This document shows, piece by piece, positions 1 to 7,603 of a DNA stretch of 15,124 nucleotides. Below the pieces are notes generated by a model, which saw only the letters and a list, made by a program, of their open reading frames with translations, had not been told where the DNA came from and did not search any database. A program made the translations under genes and the position numbers. This DNA is from JBLHGU01 sp047615875 (GTDB lineage: Bacteria; Pseudomonadota; Gammaproteobacteria; Arenicellales; CAJQKF01): NCBI GenBank assembly GCA_047615875.1, contig JBLHGU010000123.1, forward strand, positions 1-15,124, read 5' to 3'. The number at the start of each line of letters is the position of its first letter. Position 1 is the stretch's first letter.

Positions 1-749
1 CTGAAATAGAAATAGTTATTTTTCTAACCTTTTTGCTGGCTGGTACCGTTAAGGGTGTGATTGGCATGGGTTTGCCGACTGTCAGTCTGGCTGTACTTGC
101 AGTGGCACTGGACCTGACTTCTGCTATGGCGTTGTTGTTGGTTCCGTCATTGGTAACTAATTTCTGGCAGGCACTTGTCGGTGGTCAGTTTATCTCACTG
201 CTTAAGCGTCTATGGGCTTTTCTGTTGCTCGCAGGCGGCACAGTAATATTCGGCTCGATGGCACTTTCTCTGATCGATTTATCCTGGTTGTCTGCATTGC
301 TGGGTCTGTTATTGGTGGTTTATAGCTTGACCAATTTGATAGGTTTCAGGCTCTCAGTTCCTCAATCCAGGGAAAGCAGTCTTGGCCCAGTAATGGGAAT
401 ATGCAATGGTGTTCTAACCGGCATGACTGGCTCATTTGTGGTTCCAGGTGTTATGTATCTTCAGGCTATTGGACTATCCCGTGACTCTTTGGTGCAGGCT
501 ATGGGCATCCTGTTTAGCGTTTCCACAGTAGCTCTGCTTGGCGCATTGATGTGGCAAGGGTTGTTAACAAGTAGTTTAGGCATCACTTCCACATGGGCAA
601 TAATCCCGGCAATTATCGGTATGATTGTTGGACAGAAAATACGTAAAAATATACCCCAGGACAGATTTCGATTAGTATTCTTCTACTCAATTTTAATACT
701 TGGAATGTACATTCTTATGAACAACTTGATGGCGGTTTCCAGTGGCTAA
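1..749 (+). CDS. TauE/SafE family sulfite/anion exporter (5' partial)
   Basis: Integral inner-membrane permease of the TauE/SafE (DUF81) family, whose members move sulfite, sulfoacetate or other small anions; the substrate here cannot be told. The reading frame is open from the first bases (codons from position 3), so the true start lies upstream, and an internal TTG at 33 is only an apparent start. About 248 residues are visible. The family's N-terminal repeat motif is seen early (VKGVIGMGLPTVSLAVLA), and a second related half begins near base 385 (GICNGVLTGMTGSFVVPGV), giving the usual two-fold inverted arrangement with about seven or eight hydrophobic helices. The stop codon overlaps the next gene by 8 nt, implying co-translation with the glutathione S-transferase. 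Family assignment is confident; the transported anion is not. Confidence 0.85.
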   Translation, partial: EIEIVIFLTFLLAGTVKGVIGMGLPTVSLAVLAVALDLTSAMALLLVPSLVTNFWQALVGGQFISLLKRLWAFLLLAGGTVIFGSMALSLIDLSWLSALLGLLLVVYSLTNLIGFRLSVPQSRESSLGPVMGICNGVLTGMTGSFVVPGVMYLQAIGLSRDSLVQAMGILFSVSTVALLGALMWQGLLTSSLGITSTWAIIPAIIGMIVGQKIRKNIPQDRFRLVFFYSILILGMYILMNNLMAVSSG

Positions 750-1356
750 AATAGTACTTGTTGTGGGTGATCTTTCGACCTGGTCTCTACGGGCCTGGTT
801 GTGTATGAAACTTGCCGAAATTGAATTTAATGAAATCGTCATTCCCATCGGCAAGGCCGGATATCGTGAGCAGCTCGCACAGTATTCAAGCACCGGACTG
901 GTGCCGGTTCTGATTGATGGCGACTTAACTATCCATGATTCCCTGGCAATTGCTGAGTATATAAATGAATATAGTAATGGTGTTCTTTTGCCGAGGGATA
1001 AGGGCAATCGAGCCAGGGCGCGCAGTCTAACCGCAGAAATTCACAGTGGTTTTTCTGCAATACGAAGTTTGTGTTCTTTTACTTTAGAAGAGGTGCACAA
1101 CTTTGACTATAAGAAAGAACTCGACCCTGAGGTTGCGCGTTTGCAGGCGCTTTGGTCTAAAGCCAATGGCCCATTCTATTTTGGTCAGCAGACTGGAATG
1201 GTTGATGCATTTAATGCGGTTATGGCACGCAGGCTCCTAAGTTATGACATATTGTTGCAGGGCAAAGCAGCAGAATATCAAAATGCTTTGCTAAGCTGGA
1301 ACTTGTTCGTCGACGGAATGAATGCAGCAAAACGCTGGCGAGGTGCCGCGGTATGA
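742..1356 (+). CDS. Glutathione S-transferase family protein
   Basis: Cytosolic glutathione S-transferase fold, 204 residues, the usual length. The N-terminal thioredoxin-like domain (about residues 1-80) has a candidate catalytic serine in TWSLRAWL (S15), the cis-proline motif VPVL (residues 54-57) and the glutathione gamma-glutamyl binding pair D66-S67 followed by LAIAEYINE. The rest is the helical C-terminal domain. The SxR pattern near the N-terminus resembles zeta and related bacterial classes (maleylacetoacetate isomerase-like), but the subclass is uncertain. The start is GTG, inside the end of the permease gene, and the stop shares ATGA with the next gene, so the three genes look like one operon. 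The neighbouring GFA-type protein suggests a joint role in glutathione or thiol adduct chemistry; this is inference. Confidence 0.88.
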   Translation: MAKIVLVVGDLSTWSLRAWLCMKLAEIEFNEIVIPIGKAGYREQLAQYSSTGLVPVLIDGDLTIHDSLAIAEYINEYSNGVLLPRDKGNRARARSLTAEIHSGFSAIRSLCSFTLEEVHNFDYKKELDPEVARLQALWSKANGPFYFGQQTGMVDAFNAVMARRLLSYDILLQGKAAEYQNALLSWNLFVDGMNAAKRWRGAAV

Positions 1357-1784
1357 ATCCCCCTTATAAAGGTAGTTGTCTATGTGGCCAGATCACCTTC
1401 GAATTTGATTCAATCTCACCACGGGTAGCACACTGCCATTGTTCCATGTGTCGCAAGTTCCATGGCGCTGCGTTTGCGACTATTGGCTCGGTTCCGGTTA
1501 GTGCTTTTCGCTGGACTAAAGGTGAGAATGAGTTACAAGGATATAGCGCAAACAACGATACCACGCGTACATTCTGCCGGAATTGTGGTTCAAGCCTGCA
1601 GTTCGCTAGTTCCAAAGCGGATTCAGGTTTCCGTGAGATTGCGCTGGGATGTGTTGATGACGATTTGCCCATTGAACCAAAGGCACATATATTCGTCGCC
1701 GATTCAGCTAAATGGACAAAAATTTGTGATGGCTTGCCAACACACCCCAAGGGCGCTTTGGTTAAGGATGAGGAGGAAGATTGA
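1353..1784 (+). CDS. GFA-family (glutathione-dependent formaldehyde-activating enzyme-like) zinc protein
   Basis: 143-residue zinc protein of the GFA/CENP-V fold. The full cysteine pattern is present: CxC at 9 and 11, CHCxxC at 28, 30 and 33, and CxxCG at 75 and 78, matching the structural and catalytic zinc sites of Gfa. The closing HIFVADSAKW segment (residues 112-121) is also typical. Only a minority of the family has been shown to act on S-hydroxymethylglutathione, so the reaction should not be taken as known. Translation probably depends on the upstream glutathione S-transferase gene, with which it shares a 4-nt ATGA overlap. The gene ends 17 nt from the convergent parB stop. Confidence 0.88.
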   Translation: MNPPYKGSCLCGQITFEFDSISPRVAHCHCSMCRKFHGAAFATIGSVPVSAFRWTKGENELQGYSANNDTTRTFCRNCGSSLQFASSKADSGFREIALGCVDDDLPIEPKAHIFVADSAKWTKICDGLPTHPKGALVKDEEED

Positions 1785-1801
1785 GCTGCGAAAAGTTGAA
1801 A

Positions 1802-2701
1802 TTATCCAATTTTCTCGATTATGCCATCTAGCTCATCCAGACTGTGATAGTCGATAACTAATCGACCTTTTTTGCCATTGTGTTCAATATTTACCGAAGC
1901 ACCTAGTTGTTCTGAAAGGCGGTTTTCCAAATGTTGTATATCAGCGCTTTTTGCCGCTATTTCATTTTTACTAACGGGTGATGGCGACAATATGCTGCGT
2001 ACATATTGTTCAGTCTGGCGGACAGAAAGGCGTCGATGCATCACCACATCACAGGCTCTGGCCTGCTGATCTTTTTCCAGTGGAAGAAGGGCTCGGGCAT
2101 GCCCCATCTCAATATGCCCCGCTTCGAGGTGATCGCGTACGCCCATATCTAGATTAAGCAAACGTAGCAAATTACTCACCGCTGCTCTTGATCGGCCAAC
2201 TTTTTCAGCAGCATCCTGGTGAGTTAGGCCGAATTCATCTAATAATCGCTTTAAGCCTGCTGCCTCCTCAATGGGATTTAAATCTTCGCGTTGAATATTC
2301 TCTATCAAAGCCACTGCCATGGCGGAAGAATCATCAACCTGGCGAACCACCACAGGCACTGTGGTCAGGCCGGCCAATTGTGATGCACGCCAGCGTCTTT
2401 CACCGGCAATAATTTCATAGCTGCCACTACCAGTTTCTCGTACCAGTATGGGTTGAATAACACCCTGGCTACGGATTGATGCGGCTAATTCTTCTAACGA
2501 TTTTTCGTCCATATGGGTGCGTGGCTGATAACGACCGCGCTTTAGCTTGCCAACCTCCAGTTCCAGCAGTCCAGTGCGATTATCACTAGTTGATGGTGGC
2601 GCTGTGGGCGATGGCGATAATGGTGGAGTAATTAGGGCATCAAGCCCACGGCCAAGACGGGACTTTTTGGGATTGGCCTTAGATTTTTTAGATTCGGACA
2701 T
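1802..2701 (-). CDS. parB: Chromosome partitioning protein ParB
   Basis: CTP-dependent DNA clamp that loads at parS sites and works with ParA in origin segregation. It is 299 residues, normal for chromosomal ParB. A basic N-terminus with LGRGLDAL (residues 16-23) is the conserved ParA-interacting end, followed by a proline- and serine-rich linker (about 25-45). The ParB/Srx CTPase core carries QPR at 59-61, the GERRWRA motif at 100-106 and ENIQRE at 134-139. A helix-turn-helix lies near 160-182 (DAAEKVGRSRAAVSNLLRLL) and a C-terminal dimerisation domain follows. Its ATG overlaps the parA stop by 1 nt (TAATG), so the two are translationally coupled. I saw no copy of the usual parS palindrome in this window. 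Confidence 0.97.
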   Translation of the reverse strand: MSESKKSKANPKKSRLGRGLDALITPPLSPSPTAPPSTSDNRTGLLELEVGKLKRGRYQPRTHMDEKSLEELAASIRSQGVIQPILVRETGSGSYEIIAGERRWRASQLAGLTTVPVVVRQVDDSSAMAVALIENIQREDLNPIEEAAGLKRLLDEFGLTHQDAAEKVGRSRAAVSNLLRLLNLDMGVRDHLEAGHIEMGHARALLPLEKDQQARACDVVMHRRLSVRQTEQYVRSILSPSPVSKNEIAAKSADIQHLENRLSEQLGASVNIEHNGKKGRLVIDYHSLDELDGIIEKIG

Positions 2702-3459
2702 TAGGTCTTTCTCAACATCTCGCCTGCCAGGGCCAGGTAAGACTGGCTGCCGGAACAGGTCGGATCGTAATCGATGACCGCCTTACCGTAGCTTGGGGCT
2801 TCAGCGAGACGAATATTGCGTGGAATCAGTGTGCGAAATACTTTGTCACCAAAGTGTTTATGCAGTTGATCAGAAACTTCATTTGCCAACGAATTGCGAC
2901 CATCAAACATGGTACGTAACAGTCCTTCGATGGCAAGGCTGGGATTATAGCTCTGGCGAATCTTATCGATAGTTTCCAGCAAACCTGACAGTCCCTCCAG
3001 TGCGAAATATTCACATTGAACTGGAATGAGTACAGAATTTGCAGCAACCAACGCGTTGATAGTCAGAACATTTAAAGCGGGCGGACAATCAATCAGAATG
3101 TAGTCATATTGATCACGTAGTGGTTCCAGATTGGTTTTCAAACGGTGGTCTCTACCCCCGGCATCATTTAACTCCGCCTGGGCACCGGCAAGCCCGGATT
3201 CTGAAGGTATCAGTGTATAACCGCTGCTACTGGTCTTTTGCGCCATTTCAATAGTGCTTAAGCCCAATAAAATATCATAGATACTGTGCTCAACTTCATC
3301 CCGGCTAATGCCAGACCCAGTGGTTGCATTACCCTGGGGATCGAGATCAATCAACATCACTCGGCGTTTGGTTTTTACCAGTGAGGCTGCCAAATTAATG
3401 CATGTAGTAGTTTTTCCGACGCCACCTTTCTGGTTGGTGACTGCGATAATTTTGCTCAT
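2701..3459 (-). CDS. parA: Chromosome partitioning ATPase ParA (Soj)
   Basis: Deviant Walker-type ATPase that forms nucleoid-bound dimers and moves ParB-parS complexes. It is 252 residues, the short chromosomal form without an N-terminal regulatory HTH. The deviant Walker A motif KGGVGKTT is at residues 11-18, with signature lysine K11 and catalytic lysine K16. The Walker A' segment is LIDLDPQGNATTG (about 36-48) and Walker B is ILIDCPPALNVLT. It sits 12 nt downstream of rsmG and directly upstream of parB, the standard order mnmG-rsmG-parA-parB found near oriC in many gammaproteobacteria. Confidence 0.97.
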   Translation of the reverse strand: MSKIIAVTNQKGGVGKTTTCINLAASLVKTKRRVMLIDLDPQGNATTGSGISRDEVEHSIYDILLGLSTIEMAQKTSSSGYTLIPSESGLAGAQAELNDAGGRDHRLKTNLEPLRDQYDYILIDCPPALNVLTINALVAANSVLIPVQCEYFALEGLSGLLETIDKIRQSYNPSLAIEGLLRTMFDGRNSLANEVSDQLHKHFGDKVFRTLIPRNIRLAEAPSYGKAVIDYDPTCSGSQSYLALAGEMLRKT

Positions 3460-3471
3460 AATATTTTTTAC

Positions 3472-4116
3472 TTAACTCATTGGGCCCGTTGGGCTGATAA
3501 CTACTAGATGCCGTGTGGCGTTGAGATAGGGTACCTGTAGCTCATGGCATTGTGTAGAGAGATCATAGCGGTCGTTCAGTTCTTGCAGCTCGGCTGTGGG
3601 GTATTCCCCTTTCATTGCCAGCAGGCGACCACCGCTCTTTAAAAGATGCTGAGTCAGATGGAAAAATTTCGCCAATGACGAAAAAGCCCTGGACACAAGC
3701 GTATCAAATAGCTGCTCAGGTCGATATTCTTCAACACGATAATGCAAACCGGTGAGATTCTTCAGTTTAAGCTCACGGCGAACAGTATTGATGAAATTAA
3801 CCTTCTTGCCTCTACTATCCAATAAGACGAATTGTCGTTGTGGATTGCAGATGGCCAGTGGCACGCCAGGAAAACCTCCGCCGCTACCAATATCAGCAAC
3901 TCGCTCGCCGTCCATCCAGGGTTGAATGGAAAGACTGTCCAGTGTGTGCCGGATGACCGTTTGCTCCGGTTCACTAACAGTGGTCAGATTGTAGGTCTTA
4001 TTCCACTTGCTGAGCAGGGTTAGATGGGCAAGCATGGCATTACGTTGGTCTTCAGATAATTGAATGGCCAGATCTTGAGCGCCGAGTTCCAGTTGCTCTT
4101 CTATTGCATTATCCAC
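3472..4116 (-). CDS. rsmG: 16S rRNA (guanine527-N7)-methyltransferase RsmG
   Basis: SAM-dependent methyltransferase (GidB) that makes m7G527 in 16S rRNA; loss in other bacteria gives low-level streptomycin resistance. It is 214 residues, close to the 207 of E. coli. The SAM-binding glycine-rich loop VADIGSGGGFPG lies at residues 73-84, followed by LLDSRGKKVNFI (98-109) and, later, the VSRAFSSLAKF segment typical of the family. The start is GTG at 4116. An ATG a few bases downstream is in another frame, so GTG is the only sensible start giving the conserved N-terminus. It lies 7 nt downstream of mnmG. Confidence 0.96.
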   Translation of the reverse strand: MDNAIEEQLELGAQDLAIQLSEDQRNAMLAHLTLLSKWNKTYNLTTVSEPEQTVIRHTLDSLSIQPWMDGERVADIGSGGGFPGVPLAICNPQRQFVLLDSRGKKVNFINTVRRELKLKNLTGLHYRVEEYRPEQLFDTLVSRAFSSLAKFFHLTQHLLKSGGRLLAMKGEYPTAELQELNDRYDLSTQCHELQVPYLNATRHLVVISPTGPMS

Positions 4117-4123
4117 TTTAAGT

Positions 4124-6010
4124 TTACGCGGCTCGTGCAGAATGCTTTTTTAAATGAACCAACAGCAGGGATACTGCGGCCGGTGTAATGCCAGAGATTC
4201 GACCTGCCTGGCCCACGGTAGAAGGTCTTGTATCAGTCAGTTTTTGTCGTGCCTCGTTGGAAAGGCCGCGTACTAGTTCATAGTCAATATTATCTGGCAA
4301 AGGAGTCGTTTCGTTGCGTTTATGGCGTGCGATTTCACCTTGTTGACGCTCGAGATAACCATGATAACGAGCTTGAATTTCCAGTTGTTCGACAACGTTC
4401 GGATCACTAACAGCCGTATGAGTTGGGGTCAGTTTCATCAGTTGCGAATAACCAACTTCAGGTCGGCGTAGCAGATCTGCCAGGCTGGCATCTTTGCGAA
4501 GCTCTTGTCCCAATACTGTTTCTGCACAATGCTGGTCGACTTTATCTGGTTGTAGCCAGGTGTTGGACAAGTAGTGATTCTCCTTCTGTAATAATTCTCG
4601 TTTTTCACTAAAAGATTGATAACGATCATCACTAACCAGTCCCAGTTCACGGCCAAGTTCGGTTAAGCGTAAATCCGCATTATCCTCACGCAGTTGCAGG
4701 CGATACTCTGCCCGCGAGGTAAACATGCGATAGGGTTCTGTAACACCACTGGTTATTAAATCGTCAATCATGACGCCGATATAGGCCTGGTCTCTGGATG
4801 GACACCAGGAGTCCAGCTGCTGCGCTGCGCGAGCAGCATTCAATCCGGCGATTAAGCCCTGACCGGCAGCTTCTTCGTAACCAGTTGTGCCATTAATTTG
4901 ACCTGCAAAATATAACCCATTGATAAAACGTGTCTCTAGACTGGGCTTTAGATCGCGTGGGTCAAAGAAATCATACTCAATGGCGTAGCCCGGCCTGGTT
5001 ATATGGGCATTCTCGAAGCCTTTTATGCTACGTACCAGGTCGAGTTGTATATCGAAGGGCAAGCTGGTCGATATACCGTTAGGATATAACTCAGTGGTAT
5101 TTAGTCCTTCAGGTTCGATGAAGATCTGGTGAGAATTTCGATCCGCAAAACGGACCACCTTGTCCTCAACAGAAGGGCAGTAGCGCGGACCAACACCTTC
5201 AATCGTGCCGCCGCCATAAATCGGCGAACGGCAGAGTCCGGAACGAATAATGTCGTGGGTGCGTTCGTTGGTGTGGGTAATATAACAACTGATCTGGCGT
5301 GGGTGGTTGGCCCTGGTATGCATAGTTGAGAACACCGGCGCTGGATTATCTCCGGGTTGCTCTTCAAGCTCGGAAAAGTTAACACTGCGGCCATCTATAC
5401 GAGGTGGTGTACCTGTTTTGAGCCTTTCCACTCTGAACGGTAGTTCTCGCAAGCGATCTGCCAGGCGAATTGAGGGTGGGTCACCGGCCCGCCCCCCTGC
5501 CGATTGTTCCAGGCCAATATGGATTTTACCGCCGAGAAAAGTTCCCGCAGCGAGTATGACCTGTCTGGCATGAAAGCTTATGCCATTATTTGTGATTACA
5601 CCTGTAACCTGTTCAGCCTCAACCAGTAAATCATCAACAGCCGCTTGAAACAGTGTCAAGTTGGGTTGGTATTCTACTGCCTCGCGAATGGCGGCCTTGT
5701 AAAGGGCACGATCGGCCTGGGCGCGAGTTGCACGAACCGCCGGCCCCTTGCGTGAATTCAGGCGTCGAAACTGAATGCCTCCTAGGTCCGCGGCACGGGC
5801 CATTATGCCGTCCAGAGCATCAATTTCGCGCACAATATGACCCTTGCCTATGCCACCAATAGCTGGATTACAGGACATTTGGCCAACAGTTTCAACGTTG
5901 TGAGTGAGTAATAGCGTTGCAACACCCATCCGGGCTGACGTAAGAGCCGCTTCGGTTCCGGCGTGACCGCCACCGATTACGATGACATCAAATTTATCTG
6001 GATATTGCAT
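4124..6010 (-). CDS. mnmG: tRNA uridine-5-carboxymethylaminomethyl(34) synthesis enzyme MnmG
   Basis: FAD enzyme (GidA) that, with MnmE, installs the cmnm5/nm5 group on U34 of several tRNAs. It is 628 residues, against 629 in E. coli, so complete. The FAD-binding GGGHAGTE lies at residues 13-20. Conserved cysteines are C47 in MSCNPAIGG and C278 in RYCPSVEDK. The NSRKGPAVRATRAQADR block (85-101) and the GTTGYEEAAGQGL segment are both standard. The helical C-terminal domain that contacts MnmE and tRNA is present. The gene starts with ATG only 3 nt after the stop of the coiled-coil motor gene, so it is probably transcribed from the motor promoter. The partner gene mnmE is not in the window. Confidence 0.97.
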   Translation of the reverse strand: MQYPDKFDVIVIGGGHAGTEAALTSARMGVATLLLTHNVETVGQMSCNPAIGGIGKGHIVREIDALDGIMARAADLGGIQFRRLNSRKGPAVRATRAQADRALYKAAIREAVEYQPNLTLFQAAVDDLLVEAEQVTGVITNNGISFHARQVILAAGTFLGGKIHIGLEQSAGGRAGDPPSIRLADRLRELPFRVERLKTGTPPRIDGRSVNFSELEEQPGDNPAPVFSTMHTRANHPRQISCYITHTNERTHDIIRSGLCRSPIYGGGTIEGVGPRYCPSVEDKVVRFADRNSHQIFIEPEGLNTTELYPNGISTSLPFDIQLDLVRSIKGFENAHITRPGYAIEYDFFDPRDLKPSLETRFINGLYFAGQINGTTGYEEAAGQGLIAGLNAARAAQQLDSWCPSRDQAYIGVMIDDLITSGVTEPYRMFTSRAEYRLQLREDNADLRLTELGRELGLVSDDRYQSFSEKRELLQKENHYLSNTWLQPDKVDQHCAETVLGQELRKDASLADLLRRPEVGYSQLMKLTPTHTAVSDPNVVEQLEIQARYHGYLERQQGEIARHKRNETTPLPDNIDYELVRGLSNEARQKLTDTRPSTVGQAGRISGITPAAVSLLLVHLKKHSARAA

Positions 6011-6013
6011 GGG

Positions 6014-7603
6014 TTATTGGTGGTAATAGTCGTAGCGGCCCAGAATGTCATTGGTAAATGACCAGGCTTCATTGTAGGAAAGACCACTATCGTCTGGAAT
6101 AATGATTCGTGTGTATAAATTGTTCGGCTGAGTCTGCTTGAGTTCTGTAAGACGTTCGTGCAAATGCTCCAGCGATACCCTCAGGGATTCAGTTTCACCG
6201 GGCACGCGAATGCTATAAAAATTAATACCACTACCTTTGGTGATGCGAACTTCTACTACAAAACGGCCAACAGTACTACGTGCAGGGCGCACGAGTTTAT
6301 TATATTTTTCTTCAAGTTCAACATAATCACCTTTTAAAGCAACTACTAAACTTTCTGTTGATTGTGTCGTCTGACGCTCATTGGCTAGATTTTTCTCAAG
6401 CTTGAGCAAATCGTCTTGCAATACTGCCAATTGCTCAACACTCAGATTATAGCGTGTGGTTGTTTGTGCCAGTTGCTGTCTGAGTGTGAGTTTTTCCGCT
6501 TCAACTTTGGCTTTTTCATTCTCAAGATTCGATCGTGCATTCTGCACAGACAGGAATCTTTTTACCAGATCTTCCATCTGATTTTTCAAGCCTGTGACCT
6601 CGTCTACCAATGCCGTCTTATCTAGTGAAGTCCCCGCCTGTCGTTCCTCCAGCTCAGAAATAAATCCAGTGAGTTGTTGAATTCTATTTTGTAAATTACT
6701 GGCGTTTTGTTGTGCTGTGTCCTTCTCCGTGGAAAGCGTACGATTGGTTTGCATTATGTTCGCCAGATCTGTGGCAAGTTGATTGCGCACATTTTGCAGA
6801 GAGCTGAAATCAAGTTTGGCAGTTGTCAGTTCTTTTTCAAGATTGGTTTTTTCACCAGCCAGACGACCAAAAGCCTGTTTAAGCAGGATCAGATCCATGC
6901 TGGTCTGGTTTTTCTGCTGGGTTAAACCAGTTTTTTCTCCAGTCAATCGGTCACGCAATTGTTCTAGTGCCGAGATATCCCCAATCATGGTAGCTATTTG
7001 CCGGTTTAATCGTTGTTGCCCTTGCAGTGCTGCCTGTTTCTCTGTTTCGGTAATCTCGAGCCGGGCTGAGGTTTCGCTAAGTGAGGTTTTGGTTGTGCCA
7101 AGCTCAGCATTGGTCGATAACAGTTGATTGATGTTCGCACCCAGCTCTTCGCGGGTCGAAGACAGCGTGGTTTGAGTTCGCTCGAGATCGATCTGAGCTG
7201 TACTAAGGGTGGTTCGCGTGCTGCCCAACTGGGTCTGGGCAGTTGCCAATTCGTCTTGTGTGGAGATCAGATTGGTTTGTGCTGAGCTTAAATCAGCCAG
7301 GGTTTTTTCTAATTGTGTCTGACTAGTAGTGAGTTCATTTTGGTTCGTTGCTAATAGCTTTTCCAGTTCAATGCGTTGTTGCTCCGTTGATTTTTGCAGC
7401 TCTGCAACTTGCTGCTCGGAATGCATGGTTTCGCGCAACTGTTGAACCAAATTGACATTACGCAACAGAATAACTACCAGCGCCATGAGAAAAATCATCA
7501 CGATCACCGTCATAATGTCGGTGAAAGATGGCCACACACTATCGTCATTGCCCATGCCAGTGGCATGACCCATGCGAAGATCTGTGAAGCCGGAGTTTTG
7601 CAT
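6014..7603 (-). CDS. ExbD/TolR/MotB-like subunit with a giant periplasmic coiled coil
   Basis: I do not recognise a named family. One membrane helix (about residues 31-48) is preceded by PSFTD with Asp29, the position of the proton-relaying aspartate of MotB, ExbD and TolR. The N-in topology of those families would put the rest in the periplasm. Residues about 50-440 are a near-continuous predicted coiled coil, with leucine at every seventh position from 91 to 182. The last 85 residues read as strand (448-455), strand (461-466), helix (475-490), strand (497-503), helix (510-522), which is the order of the ExbD/TolR periplasmic domain. An OmpA-type peptidoglycan-binding motif is not seen. Its start overlaps the channel gene's stop by 1 nt (TAATG), strong evidence for a two-subunit complex. 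A plain coiled-coil structural protein is the alternative, but the aspartate and the channel neighbour argue against it. Confidence 0.75.
   Translation of the reverse strand: MQNSGFTDLRMGHATGMGNDDSVWPSFTDIMTVIVMIFLMALVVILLRNVNLVQQLRETMHSEQQVAELQKSTEQQRIELEKLLATNQNELTTSQTQLEKTLADLSSAQTNLISTQDELATAQTQLGSTRTTLSTAQIDLERTQTTLSSTREELGANINQLLSTNAELGTTKTSLSETSARLEITETEKQAALQGQQRLNRQIATMIGDISALEQLRDRLTGEKTGLTQQKNQTSMDLILLKQAFGRLAGEKTNLEKELTTAKLDFSSLQNVRNQLATDLANIMQTNRTLSTEKDTAQQNASNLQNRIQQLTGFISELEERQAGTSLDKTALVDEVTGLKNQMEDLVKRFLSVQNARSNLENEKAKVEAEKLTLRQQLAQTTTRYNLSVEQLAVLQDDLLKLEKNLANERQTTQSTESLVVALKGDYVELEEKYNKLVRPARSTVGRFVVEVRITKGSGINFYSIRVPGETESLRVSLEHLHERLTELKQTQPNNLYTRIIIPDDSGLSYNEAWSFTNDILGRYDYYHQ
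7058..7333 (-). repeat. Fourteen consecutive leucine heptads (21-bp coding periodicity)
   Basis: Within the coiled-coil motor gene, residues 91, 98, 105 and so on through 182 are all leucine, one every seven residues. The intervening positions are rich in Thr, Ser, Gln and Ala (units such as TTSQTQL, STAQIDL, RTQTTLS). The underlying DNA is therefore a degenerate 21-bp tandem array. Low charge and high Thr/Ser/Gln content set it apart from the more charged coiled coil that follows (residues 185-440), suggesting growth by heptad duplication. Confidence 0.8.

Noticed and set aside
1792..1813. AT-rich imperfect stem (AAAGTTG / CAATTTT) between the convergent GFA and parB genes
   Set aside because: The stem is short, includes a wobble pair and overlaps the parB end; too weak to call a terminator.
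4108..4116. TTATCCACT, one mismatch from a DnaA box, near parAB
   Set aside because: A single site at the rsmG start with no cluster of boxes and no AT-rich unwinding region, so it is not an origin.
1802..4123. parS site expected near parAB
   Set aside because: No sequence close to the TGTTTCACGTGAAACA palindrome was seen by eye; it may lie outside the window.
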